NCBI GenBank assembly: GCA_012064415.1
Contig: SSNU01000127.1
Location: forward strand, 860,425-911,912
Reading direction: 5' to 3'
DNA from: Gyrodactylus bullatarudis
Lineage: Eukaryota > Platyhelminthes > Monogenea > Gyrodactylidea > Gyrodactylidae
Length of the DNA stretch: 51,488 nucleotides
Part shown: piece by piece, positions 1-10,270 of the stretch
How positions within the stretch are numbered: the first letter of the stretch is position 1
Layout of the letters: every line of letters begins with the position of its first letter
Notes under the pieces: generated by a model
What the model saw: the letters and a program-made list of their open reading frames with translations, nothing else
Told to the model about the DNA's origin: nothing
Database searches by the model: none
Program-made: the position numbers and the translations under genes

Positions 1-106
1 CAATTTCGATTTCTTTCAATCCATAGTTCCACTAAATTCAAATTAACAAGGTCTGATGATCCGGAAATCTAAAAATAAGGTATAAATTTTAAGAGCCAAA
101 AAATAA

Positions 107-305
107 TTCTACTTTAATCACTCTATGCAAAGATAGACCTCTTCTTAGCTGAAATCTATAAAGCCATCCTTTTGATGGCCGCAATCCACTTGTGATACCG
201 ATTCTTCTAGCTTCGCGAAGAATCTGGAGGCCGGAAACTGGCTCTTTGGCGTCTCTTTTTCTTCGAAAATAATTGAAACATCCTCTCTCAATATCTTCTT
301 ACTGG
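107..305 (-). pseudogene. CENP-B-type HTH transposase fragment (pogo/Tigger/Jerky-like)
   Basis: Read on the minus strand, this stretch encodes a block typical of the CENP-B helix-turn-helix DNA-binding domain. It runs from CFNYFRRKRDAKEPVSG, matching the family pattern of an aromatic helix, then RAK.xPVSG, to SKGWLYRFQLRRGLS, matching the S.GWL.RFKKRHG.S recognition helix. In intact proteins this domain binds element ends or centromeric boxes and is followed by a DDE nuclease domain. A TAA stop lies a few codons upstream (near 315) and the reading frame decays below position 107. The upstream sequence to about 400 stays weakly open. No catalytic domain is visible, so I read it as a dead pogo/Tigger-type transposon remnant. 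A domesticated exon is possible but the stop argues against it. Confidence 0.6.
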
Positions 306-400
306 TACATTGGTCTAGACACCTTCAAATTTCCTAAACCATCATCTACGGAGCTTTCAATTTCTCCTCTGAGCTTTATTATTTTGCTCACAGTACTCGT

Positions 401-1388
401 TCTTGATTAAAAACTCGTACCTTCAACATTAAATAGAAAATTATGAAAAGCTTTTCTTGTGAAGTTTACACCACCACCATAAACAATTTGTTACCAAAAC
501 TCTATATCATTCTGATCAGAATTTAATTTCCTACAAAATGATATGAAAATCTAAAATTTTCGATATTTTTTGCAAAAAAGAATTTCAAACTAACTAATAG
601 ACCTACTAAAAAGTATGTGGAAAGAAGAAAAAAAATATTTTTTCTTGGAAAGTTGGGGTGTGCCCTTTCCCATATGCCAAACCTGGGGGACAATTGTATA
701 TCCTTTAAAAGAACTCTATGATTTGTTTTATTAATCTATTGTTTATCTTACTACTCATGAGTCAGGTATTACGGTTCGCCTAACTTAATAAAGTTACAGC
801 TCAATACGTCAAGTCGACACTTTTTACTTTACATAACAGGTAATTCTGTTCTGGTCAATTTTTGAAAAACCCTGCTATGTATCTTAGGTATGCATAGTAT
901 TTCTGATTAAAACAAAGTTCAAAATTTATGCACTTTCTTGTTAACAATGGACAATGCACTAAGTAAATTTATCTCATACAGATAATTTTTCTAGATGTGA
1001 AATAATTTTGGAGTGTCTGTACGACGTATTTTCCTCTAACCAAAGAGAATCCAGAGAAAATGCCGTTTTTCTATGACTGAAAAACCAAAATTTTCAATCC
1101 TCTAGTTCCACCATTTAATATCAAACGAGTCATCAATTTTGATTTAAAAATATCGTGGTCTTACTTCTAGTTAGTTTTAAGCATTTATTAAGTAATATTA
1201 ATCATCTACTTACTATAAAGTAGATAGCTTAAATACTATTTTTTTCTGATTTAATTCTTTAAATACCCGTACCTCAAGATTGATTCATCCCCCATTTATT
1301 AACCCACATAATAATTTTGATATGTTTTATTTTATAAAACTAACAGAAATACAGGAATTTCAATTAATTTACGGAATCAAGTTAAAAA
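401..1388. other. AT-rich intergenic sequence upstream of the His-rich gene
   Basis: No conserved reading frame or repeat copy was recognised. A TATAAA occurs at 1214-1219, about 170 bases before the downstream ATG, and is a weak promoter candidate. Short frames in this stretch (for example one starting at 1280 that overlaps the next gene) have no family features. Confidence 0.4.
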
Positions 1389-4300
1389 ATGATTCTACGT
1401 TGGATTTTTCCATCAATATTCATTCTCCTACTCTTATTTCTCGAGACAGATGCTGGAAGTTATGGCTTGAACGAGATGAGCTCTGAGCTAGACCTTCTTC
1501 TTAGAAAGGAGCGTTGTATCAAAGCCATGATCAATGAATTTTCAGGCTATAAAAATCGGAATTCTATGGAACAGGCAAAACTCAAAGAAGCGGTCTCAAA
1601 ATATAGTTCGCTGTTGATAAAAATTAAGAAACTCTCGAAAAATCTATTTGATCCATATACCTTGGAAACATCAATAAGAATCTCTGACAAGCAGAGAAAA
1701 GCAAGATGCCTTGCACATCGTTACAAGGAGATATCATCATATGAGCATAAATCTAAAAGGGAAGAGGCAATAATGAATCATGTTCATAAGCGGTTGTTCG
1801 ATTTAATAATTCCGAATGCCCACAATCTTGATAAAGCAATGAGGGAGAGACTAGTAAATGATACTCCTGTTGTTGGCAGTTCACGCACGAGGAAAAACAG
1901 AGGACGAAAAGGACAACAAAAGCAGAGAAGAGAACACTACAAGAAAAAAATTACCAAGAGGAAGGTAATGCATAAAATTCGTTCGAGGAAACATAATAAA
2001 ATCAGAGAGAAATTGGATCTACTGTTCAGAAGAAAAAGATGCTTAAAAAGTATGATAGTGGAATTTGAAGGGTACCACCAGAGGAATCATGATGAAGAAA
2101 GTCGGTTGAAGTCAGCTAGATCAAATTTACCAAAATTAGTTAAAGCAATTTCTGAAATACAAGGATACCTTAGAAAGAATCCTTCAGATAATCACGTTAC
2201 TAAAAGAAAAGAGAAGAAAATATTGAAAAAATTAGAAAGAAGATTGAAATCTTTGGAGAATTTAAAACATAAAGGAGCTCGAGAATGGTCATTGATACAA
2301 AGAGTACGAAAAAAGATAGCAAAGAAACTGACACCGAATAAACATCACGAGAGAGAGGAAAAGAACCGGCGAAACAAAAGCATGAGGAGGAATAAGAAAA
2401 AAAATCATGACAGCGGACATCCTGATCATGGATACCATCACGACAATCGCCATCATGGTAACAGACAGCACCCTAAACATCACAACGATCGACATCATGA
2501 CCATGATCATCATCCGAACAAGAATCATGGCGGCAGGCATCCTAATAATAAACATCCTCAAAACAGTCGCCATCATGGTAACAGACATCACCCTAGACAT
2601 CACAACGATCGACATCATGACCGTGGACATCATCCGAATAAGCATTATGGCGGCAGACATCCTCATGACAATCGACATCATGACCATGGACATCATCCGA
2701 ACAAGCATCATGGCGGCAGGCATCCTGATCATAGTCGCCATCACGACAATCACCATCATGGTAACAGACATACCCCTGAACATCACAAGGATCGACATCA
2801 TGACCGTGGACATCATCCGAATAAGCATCATAGCGGCAGACATCCTGATCATGGTCACCATCACGACAATCGCCATCATGGTAACAGACATACCCCTGAA
2901 CATCACAACGATCGACATCATGACCGTGGACATCATCCGAATAAGCATCATAGCGGCAGACATCCTGATCATGGTCGCCATCACGACAATCACCATCATG
3001 GTAACAGACATCACCCTAGACATCACAAGGATCGACATCATGACCGTGGACATCATCCGAATAAGCATCATAGCGGCAAACATCCTAATAATAAACATCC
3101 TCATAACAGTCGCCATCATGGTAACAGACATCACCCTAATCATCACAAGGATCGACATCATGACCGTGGACATCATCCGAACAAGCATCATGGCGGCAGG
3201 CATCCTAATAATAAACATACTCATGATAGTCGCCATCATGATAACAGAAATCACCCTAAACATCACAAGGATCGACATCAAAACTATCACCCTAAACATC
3301 ACAACGATCGACACCATGACCATGGACATCATCCGAACAAGCATCATGGCGGCAAACATCCTGATCATGGTCACCATCACGACAATCACCATCATGGTAA
3401 CAGACATACCCCTGAACATCAGGACGGCACACATCCTCATGAACATCGACATCATGACCATGATCATCATCCGAACAAGAATCATGGCGGCAGGCATCCT
3501 AATAATAAACATCCTCATAACAGTCGCCATCATGGTAACAGACATCACCCTAGACATCACAAGGATCGACATCATGACCGTGGACATCATCCGAACAAGC
3601 ATCATGGCGGCAGGCATCCTAATAATAAACATACTCATGATAGTCGCCATCATGATAACAGAAATCACCCTAAACATCACAAGGATCGACATCAAAACTA
3701 TCACCCTAAACATCACAACGATCGACATCATGACCATGGACATCATCCGAACAAGCATCATGCCGGCAGACATCCTGATCATGGACACCATCACGAAAAT
3801 CGCCATCATGGTAACAGACATCAGCCTAAACATCACAACGATCGACATCATGACCATGGACATCATTCGAACAAGCATTATGGCGGCAGGCATCCTAATA
3901 ATAAACATCCTCATGACAGTCGCCACCATGGTAACAGACATACCCCTGAACATCACAACCATCGACATCATGACCATGATCATCATCCGAACAAGAATCA
4001 TGGCGGCAGGCATCCTAATAATAAACATCCTCATAACAGTCGCCATCATGGTAACAGACATCACCCTAAACATCACAACGATCGACATCATGACCATGGA
4101 CATCATCCGAATAAGCATCATAGCGGCAAACATCCTGATCATGGTCACCATCACTCCAATCACCATCATGGTAACAGACATACCCCTGAACATCAGGACG
4201 GCACACATCCTCATGAACATCGACATCATGACCATGATCATCATCCGAACAAGAATCATGGCGGCAGGCATCCTAATAATAAACATCCTCATAACAGTCG

Positions 4301-6419
4301 CCATCATGGTAACAGACATCACCCTAGACATCACAAGGATCGACATCATGACCGTGGTCATCATCCGAATAAGCATCATAGCGGCAAACATCCTGATCAT
4401 GGTCACCATCACGACAATCACCATCATGGTAACAGACATACCCCTGAACATCGGGACGGCACACATCCTCATGAACATCGACATCATGACCATGATCATC
4501 ATCCGAACAAGAATCATGGCGGCAGGCATCCTAATAATAAACATCCTCATAACAGTCGCCATCATGGTAACAGACATCACCCTAGACATCACAAGGATCG
4601 ACATCATGACCGTGGACATCATCCGAATAAGCATTATGGCGGCAGACATCCTGATCATGGTCACCATCACGACAATCGCCATCATGGTAACAGACATCAC
4701 CCTAAACATCAGGACGGCACACATCCCCATGACAGTCGCCATCATGGTAACAAACATCACCCTAATCATCACAATGATCGACATCATGACCGTGGACATC
4801 ATCCGAATAAGCATCATAGCGGCAGACATCCTTATAATAAACATCTTCATGACAGTCGCCATTATGGTAACAGAAATCACCCTAAACATCATGATGGCAG
4901 ATATCCTTATGACAATCGACATCATGACTATGGAGATCATCCGAACAAGCATCATGGCGGCAGACATTCTGATCAGGGACATTACCTTGAACATCATGAA
5001 CCATATTCCGTTCCTCACAACAGTATTAATAGTTTAGCTAAGAAAGAAGAAAAGAATGCCCGGAAAGCTCTCGTTCTTTCACAGATCCTGAAGAGAAAAG
5101 CTTATAATGAAGCTGAAAAAGCTTCTGAGAGTTCTTCACCTCATCAAAAAATTAAAGCTCATATAATTCTTGATGAAGCTAAGCATGCTCATGAAAGTGC
5201 ACTGTTGGCACAAGAGAAGGCCGATCATCTCAAGAAATTATCAAGAGTATCTGAAAATTTTAAAATTCCAGATCACTCATATTCTGATGAAGATTACTTA
5301 TGTTCTGACGATCATCTGAAATTATTCATACACGACATTGACAGACCTGAATATGTTCATCTCATCAAAGAGTACAAAACTCTTGAGATATTAGTTAATA
5401 AGAAGATGTCTCAGTCAATTGAGAAATACGAAAATGGCCGCATTGAACATTTAATTCATTCTATGATGCATAAAATTGATGAAAATATTATTGATATAGG
5501 CTCAAAGAATGATTATATTATGCGAAAGAGTGATACTTTTGACTGTCCACAGAAACTCCTCAAAATTCTTCATGAGAATAGACAGATTCTTCGAGCCCTG
5601 GATCATCTTCTTAGTTTAATTCAAAAGATTCAATATATTTTGAATCAGCAATCATCTTACCATAGAGCCTATAATTCAAGACAAAGAACCATGGCTGGAG
5701 ATAATATATTTGAACACTTTTTGCTTGCCTTATTCAATGGTAAAAAACAACCAGAAATGAATAGTTATAGAAAGTTAGCTGAATATTACGCTCTGTCAGA
5801 GATTGAGGAAGGTCGTAAATTCCAGAGGGAAATTCTTGAGAAAATCGATCAACTTCCAGAATCCGATGAATGTCATAAGAAAATAAAAATTCTCTTGGAT
5901 AAACTCAGACAACTTGAGGTTAATTATTCATTGAATCCAAGCATGAGAAATTCTATGGCCTACCGTGAAATGCAAACAAAAATTCGAATATTATTTACTA
6001 ACTACCTTGGTCAACAAACACATGGTGTCGTTTACGTTAATCAACCTTCAGAATTTAATGCACATGCTATTCAAGATGGCTTCGGAACACATATGCATGT
6101 CTCTTATGAGAAGACAAAAAAGAAAATTCCGGTTATTGTGAAATCTGATTATGATATTCCTCGAGGAAAACCGAACAATAATATCCTTATACAATCAGTT
6201 AACCAAAAAGATAAACACAATAAAATTGAGAGTAAAATTTTGCATCCCCATTCGACTGGTAAAAATGGTACAACCGTTAATAAATCAATAAATGGAACAG
6301 TGGCTGTTGGGAACTCAATTAGTTTGAAAGATTCAAATACCAATATCAGTCAACTCAAATACAATAAACATGTTGATAATTCTGATGATATTGGCCTGAT
6401 TATGAATTTTCTCAATTAA
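1389..6419 (+). CDS. Secreted histidine-rich repeat protein with flanking cysteine-helix motifs
   Basis: Single uninterrupted frame of 1676 residues. Residues 1-22 form a classic signal peptide: charged start, hydrophobic core IFPSIFILLLLFL, likely cleavage after TDA. Residues 23-338 are Lys/Arg-rich and helical, with single cysteines at 43, 107 and 218. LDLLLRKERC (34-43) and LDLLFRRKRC (209-218) begin clearly duplicated motifs. Residues about 339-1205 are about 20 imperfect 40-residue repeats rich in His, Asn, Asp, Arg, Gly and Pro. Residues 1206-1676 are helical and polar, with three more cysteines (1305, 1386, 1495) in a pattern SDxxxCxxxLKxL. Those six are the only cysteines. I do not recognise the family. 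Histidine-rich secreted repeats are known in metal-binding and in pH- or metal-hardened extracellular materials, so a structural, adhesive or metal-binding role is inference. The ATG at 1389 is chosen because it gives the signal peptide. Confidence 0.85.
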   Translation: MILRWIFPSIFILLLLFLETDAGSYGLNEMSSELDLLLRKERCIKAMINEFSGYKNRNSMEQAKLKEAVSKYSSLLIKIKKLSKNLFDPYTLETSIRISDKQRKARCLAHRYKEISSYEHKSKREEAIMNHVHKRLFDLIIPNAHNLDKAMRERLVNDTPVVGSSRTRKNRGRKGQQKQRREHYKKKITKRKVMHKIRSRKHNKIREKLDLLFRRKRCLKSMIVEFEGYHQRNHDEESRLKSARSNLPKLVKAISEIQGYLRKNPSDNHVTKRKEKKILKKLERRLKSLENLKHKGAREWSLIQRVRKKIAKKLTPNKHHEREEKNRRNKSMRRNKKKNHDSGHPDHGYHHDNRHHGNRQHPKHHNDRHHDHDHHPNKNHGGRHPNNKHPQNSRHHGNRHHPRHHNDRHHDRGHHPNKHYGGRHPHDNRHHDHGHHPNKHHGGRHPDHSRHHDNHHHGNRHTPEHHKDRHHDRGHHPNKHHSGRHPDHGHHHDNRHHGNRHTPEHHNDRHHDRGHHPNKHHSGRHPDHGRHHDNHHHGNRHHPRHHKDRHHDRGHHPNKHHSGKHPNNKHPHNSRHHGNRHHPNHHKDRHHDRGHHPNKHHGGRHPNNKHTHDSRHHDNRNHPKHHKDRHQNYHPKHHNDRHHDHGHHPNKHHGGKHPDHGHHHDNHHHGNRHTPEHQDGTHPHEHRHHDHDHHPNKNHGGRHPNNKHPHNSRHHGNRHHPRHHKDRHHDRGHHPNKHHGGRHPNNKHTHDSRHHDNRNHPKHHKDRHQNYHPKHHNDRHHDHGHHPNKHHAGRHPDHGHHHENRHHGNRHQPKHHNDRHHDHGHHSNKHYGGRHPNNKHPHDSRHHGNRHTPEHHNHRHHDHDHHPNKNHGGRHPNNKHPHNSRHHGNRHHPKHHNDRHHDHGHHPNKHHSGKHPDHGHHHSNHHHGNRHTPEHQDGTHPHEHRHHDHDHHPNKNHGGRHPNNKHPHNSRHHGNRHHPRHHKDRHHDRGHHPNKHHSGKHPDHGHHHDNHHHGNRHTPEHRDGTHPHEHRHHDHDHHPNKNHGGRHPNNKHPHNSRHHGNRHHPRHHKDRHHDRGHHPNKHYGGRHPDHGHHHDNRHHGNRHHPKHQDGTHPHDSRHHGNKHHPNHHNDRHHDRGHHPNKHHSGRHPYNKHLHDSRHYGNRNHPKHHDGRYPYDNRHHDYGDHPNKHHGGRHSDQGHYLEHHEPYSVPHNSINSLAKKEEKNARKALVLSQILKRKAYNEAEKASESSSPHQKIKAHIILDEAKHAHESALLAQEKADHLKKLSRVSENFKIPDHSYSDEDYLCSDDHLKLFIHDIDRPEYVHLIKEYKTLEILVNKKMSQSIEKYENGRIEHLIHSMMHKIDENIIDIGSKNDYIMRKSDTFDCPQKLLKILHENRQILRALDHLLSLIQKIQYILNQQSSYHRAYNSRQRTMAGDNIFEHFLLALFNGKKQPEMNSYRKLAEYYALSEIEEGRKFQREILEKIDQLPESDECHKKIKILLDKLRQLEVNYSLNPSMRNSMAYREMQTKIRILFTNYLGQQTHGVVYVNQPSEFNAHAIQDGFGTHMHVSYEKTKKKIPVIVKSDYDIPRGKPNNNILIQSVNQKDKHNKIESKILHPHSTGKNGTTVNKSINGTVAVGNSISLKDSNTNISQLKYNKHVDNSDDIGLIMNFLN
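2415..5000 (+). repeat. Tandem 120-bp repeat array (about 20 units) inside the His-rich gene
   Basis: Aligned lines of sequence repeat every 120 bases, for example around 2761, 2881, 3001 and 3121. The unit encodes four related 10-residue modules, of the types HHGNRHxPxH, HKDRHHDRGH, HPNKHHGGRH and PDHGHHHDNx, so it probably grew from a 30-bp ancestor. Variants include PNNKHPHNSR in the fourth module, a longer unit with an inserted QDGTHPHEHR block, and a 12-residue insertion around HQNYHPKHH. The NKHH-type module occurs 20 times. Long near-identical blocks recur (3475-3760, 3955-4260, 4490-4600), indicating recent unequal exchange. Confidence 0.95.
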
Positions 6420-6462
6420 TCATTCTTTTTTCTCAAGAAAAATATTCATCGTCTTGAAGTTC

Positions 6463-6468
6463 AATAAA
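6463..6468 (+). terminator. Candidate polyadenylation signal of the His-rich gene
   Basis: AATAAA lies 44 bases after the TAA stop. A second AATAAA at 6554-6559 is an alternative. In an AT-rich genome this hexamer is frequent, so position is the only support. Confidence 0.35.
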
Positions 6469-6559
6469 TCCCATAAATTGATTTACACTCCTTAATTAGT
6501 CATTGAAAAAAATAATTTATTCATGTATTTACTAGTAAGTATATCCGAGAAAAAATAAA

Positions 6560-7387
6560 CTACTTTGAAACAAATTATAAAGGTAATCAAAAATTATGAT
6601 TCATCATGAACATCAAGTGTATAGATGATAAATTCTCAACAGGTTAATGATGATGCAAAGTTTAATCGCTTGTAAAGAAACTAATTTACCTTAGAATGTA
6701 CATATTTTTGTATTCAGAGTAACAAATATTAAATGATGAGCTAATAACTTTTTGTCATTCGATCAGAATTTACACAATGCGTGCTCGATGAATTAAAAAA
6801 AACAGATAGATATTCAGGTCAAACACAAATGCAATATGCCTTCGTTCTCATATTGATGAAGAATATGAAACAATTGAATAAATTAGAATTATATCTCTCA
6901 TCATTCTAGAGTTTTACAACACATTATATAATTTTATCAGTACAGTTGTACCTCCGTAATGACTGTGAAAAAGTGATATTTACCTCCCTGGCCCCTGAAG
7001 AATAATATTTATTATAATTGTATACTAATGAGTAGCGATACGTATCATATATTTTAATTTTTACTAAAATAACTCAATTTCAGCAATACATATGTACCCT
7101 ATGAATTTTAAACTCATGTCATTTAGTTTCGTCATTGTACCAAATTTCAAGAGAATATTGAACAAATAAAATTAATTATTTTCTTCCATCATATATATAT
7201 GTTCTTACTTAAAGAGAATTTCAAAACTAATCTTGTCACAAAATTTCGAGTGGATACCATGCTATTCAAGACCATGAAGTGAATTTAAACTTTCGACTGG
7301 CAAAAATCGATATTCAGTTTTTTGATGAAATTTTTATGTAAATCCTATTCTATCCTCCGTAACCTAATAAGAGTCATTTAATTAGGG
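6560..7387. other. AT-rich intergenic sequence
   Basis: Nothing recognised: no coding-like frame, no copy of the repeat families found elsewhere in the window. Confidence 0.4.
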
Positions 7388-7894
7388 ACCCTTAAAGTCC
7401 CAGCGAATTTTTTTTCATGACTCGCATTCAATCTTTTGTCTATCCTATGGTTTGGGAATACGCTGATTAGTTGTTTTAACGCAATTATTTTTGGTTCAAA
7501 AGTTATCGATCAAAAAATGGGTCATTTTTTGATCCTAAAATAGGTTATCTTTGTTGGTTTAGCAGATAGAGTTTAGGCGATTGCATATTTGAATTCTAGA
7601 GGTATGATTCCTTGATAAAAGTTGTCTTACTTTTTATCTATGACCCTGGGAAATGAGTTTTCAAAAAAACGTTTTATACAAAAATTGATTTTTTGAAAAT
7701 AATCAACTCTCTTTGAATTAGTATAGCCCGATTCTGAGGAATGGTAGAGCCGGGATCTTTGCGTATTCCACGAGATTAATAAATTTCCTATCGAATGAGG
7801 GGTAAACAAAGTATTTTCTGAGGCTTGAATGAATAATAATGAGTTGCCAAAATGACATGTGATAGAAATAACCCAGTGGGACTTTAAGGGTTAA
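7388..7894. mobile_element. TTAA-type MITE, type C (about 500 bp)
   Basis: The left end carries CCCTTAAAGTCCCA and the right end the inverse TGGGACTTTAAGGG, which abuts TTAA at 7891-7894. This end structure is typical of non-autonomous piggyBac-like elements. The left flank is not a clean TTAA. The interior (about 7430-7640 and 7760-7880) is repeated at 13228-13570. The open frames on its minus strand are not genes. Confidence 0.55.
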
Positions 7895-8040
7895 GTGTTT
7901 CCGACGATTTTTCTGAATATACAAGGAAACGTGATTCCTGATGCTAAAAGACTCAAATAGAGTAGATGTCCCAAATATGAAAAGGTTTAGAAAATTTCTA
8001 GGAAAGAAAGTTGCTCCGAGACCCGAGGATTTTGAAGTTT

Positions 8041-8406
8041 TGCAAAATTACTTAAATCGCCCATCGATATGATAAATTTAATCTTGTTTTAATATCATCC
8101 CACCAAGTTTCGCTTTGAAATTGTGAAAAAAAATATAAAAAATTTTTTAATGTTTTTTTTATTCATAATTTTAAGGTGAATTCACATTATTTCTTAAAAA
8201 AATTTGCAAAAATGACTTAAATCCTGTTAAAATTGTTTTTTCAATAGTTAAAAATGAAATTTCTCTTAATTTTCATGAATATTACAAATTTGAAAATTTT
8301 CACAATTTTGTTTATCTTATTCCAGATGCATGGAAAGGTATGTTGAAGCGAAGTACTTGAAGATTAGATTTTACCATCTCAATGGGTGATTTAAGTAATT
8401 TTGCAA
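8041..8406. mobile_element. Foldback element with ~65-75 bp inverted arms (FB4)
   Basis: The left arm starts TGCAAAATTACTTAAATCGC and the right arm ends with the inverse GGTGATTTAAGTAATTTTGCA. The arms stay similar for about 65-75 bases with gaps. The loop is AT-rich and non-coding. No second copy was seen in the window. Confidence 0.5.
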
Positions 8407-8697
8407 ATTCTATTCTTCTTTGCTTTGATTGTGAAAAGTTTCTGAGTTCTAGCGCAAGGGTTAAAGTTTGTCTTTTGCTTCTGGGCTAACTGATGAACAA
8501 GTTTCATCCTGAATGAAATGTACTGGACTCTGAAACTAAGACTACACTAGTCGAAAATATATGCTCATGACATTGAAATTTTGTAAAATTTATTCAAGAA
8601 AATGTTTTGTTTTACCATCTTAGGCTTATTCTATTTATCCAATGAAAGGCATTATGAGGCTATTTAAAGGTCTTTTGTTAGGGTATATCGGTGTCCT

Positions 8698-8783
8698 TGA
8701 TGTCCATTATTCTCATTTATCAGTGAATCCCTTTCCATTTTGCAGTCAGAATTATTGAATCTGACTAAATTAATTAATTAGGC
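8698..8783 (+). repeat. Member of an 84-bp inverted pair (partner 9899-9981)
   Basis: This unique-looking segment reappears in inverted orientation at 9899-9981 with about two mismatches. The partner lies inside the loop of the foldback element at 9467-10270. Confidence 0.8.
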
Positions 8784-9466
8784 AAGATGGTTTCACCTTA
8801 GCAAATAATAGAAAATCTATTGATAAATTTGAGTCCATTGTACAAATAGTTTATTCTCAAATTGGACAATAATACACATGTTTTTACAATTATTATCTCA
8901 TGTATGAATCACGTTACATCAATTCGTTCGTTATATGATAATAATTGAAATTTTTATGAGTAATCAAAATAACAAAAGAGATTTACAATTCTCCCGTGGA
9001 AAATGAGCAATGTATTTTGCTTGGATCTTGTAAGATATTGGCTCATCTGGTTTATTCTCTCTTCGTCTTATCTTCAACAATCAGTAAAATGATTTATCAA
9101 TTATTATCTCTTCCATCTACTATACTTTCTTTCCAAAGCTAGGATAGTTGGAATGAATGTATCTTGGAGATGATATCATAATTACCTTATTACTTTGGAA
9201 CATTCATTAAGCACAGAATTGTTGTTTGTCTTGAAAATCTTTGACATTTTGATTAGGAGAATCTGATAAAAATTGAGAAAAACATGTTCGAAGAGGAAAA
9301 GTTAATTTTTTCATAAAAAAATATAACCCCTGATGAAAGAAGGAGAAAAAAGTTGAAATTTTCTTGCATTTTTTCTCTCTTCTAAGAGAGCCCACCACGA
9401 TTGATATTTAAGGAAAGAACAGTTTTTCAGGGTTTAAGGCGAAGAAGTTAAGAAACCTCCCAATAT

Positions 9467-10270
9467 AAACCTAATTGACATGAAGCTGAGAATTTACTAT
9501 TTTTACGAAAAACTCAATATTTTTCTCCGTATTCACAGAAAAAAACAATTTTCTGAATTCTAAAACGGAATGAGCTAATAAGATGTGGTTATTCAAAAAA
9601 ATTCAATCTGACCAAAATTAAGCCGTTTTTCGAATTTCGAAAATTTACCAAATTTCCACTTTTTCAACTTTTGAACCAAATTTTTTTATCGATTTCGATA
9701 ATTCGAACCAGTTAAGTGATGATATTTGGGATAAAAATTAGACGAAGGATTCGAATTCACCTGTAGAAGTTCACTGAAGATCGTCATTACTGTGGGAAAT
9801 CGAACCATTTGAATTTTTCGATTATCACGAAGGCAAATTATCCAAAATCTGTGAATTTAACTTTTTCGGAAACAGTAAGATCTTTGCTATCTCTATGGCC
9901 AATTAATTAATTTATTCAGATTCAATAATTCTGACTGCAAAATGGAAAGGGATTCACTGATAAATGAGAATAATGGACATCAAATTCGAATTCTTCGTTT
10001 AATTTTGATCCCAAATATCAGTAAATAACAGCTTCAAATCATCGAAATCGATAAAATAGTAGGTTCAAATGTTGAAAAGTGGAAATTTGGTACATTTCGA
10101 ATTTCGAAAAACGGCCTAATTTTGGTCAGATTGAATATTTTTCGGATTTTTTATCTTATTGGATCATTCCATTTTAGTATTCAAAAAATCATTTTTTTCT
10201 GTGAATACGGAGAAAAGTATTGAGTTTTTCGTAAAAATAATAAATTCTCATCTTCATGTCAACTGGCTTT
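9467..10270. mobile_element. Foldback element FB2, copy 1
   Basis: Long inverted arms start with AATTGACATGAAGCTGAGAA on the left and end with TTCTCATCTTCATGTCAACT on the right. The arms (about 9467-9770 and 9985-10270) share the ATTTACTATTTTTAC and TTTTTCTCCG blocks. The loop holds the 9899-9981 segment copied from 8698-8783. No coding capacity is seen, so it would need an enzyme from elsewhere. Confidence 0.75.
9899..9981 (-). repeat. Inverted copy of 8698-8783 inside an FB2 loop
   Basis: The reverse complement matches 8698-8783 almost exactly. It looks like capture of neighbouring sequence in opposite orientation. Confidence 0.8.

Noticed and set aside
2289..5018. Antisense 909-codon frame rich in Met
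   Set aside because: It is the reverse reading of the His repeats, starts and ends with the array, and has no independent features.
2407..5037. Overlapping plus-strand 876-codon frame rich in Ile, Met and Thr
   Set aside because: It exists only because the 120-bp unit lacks stops in that frame; there is no signal or domain outside the array.
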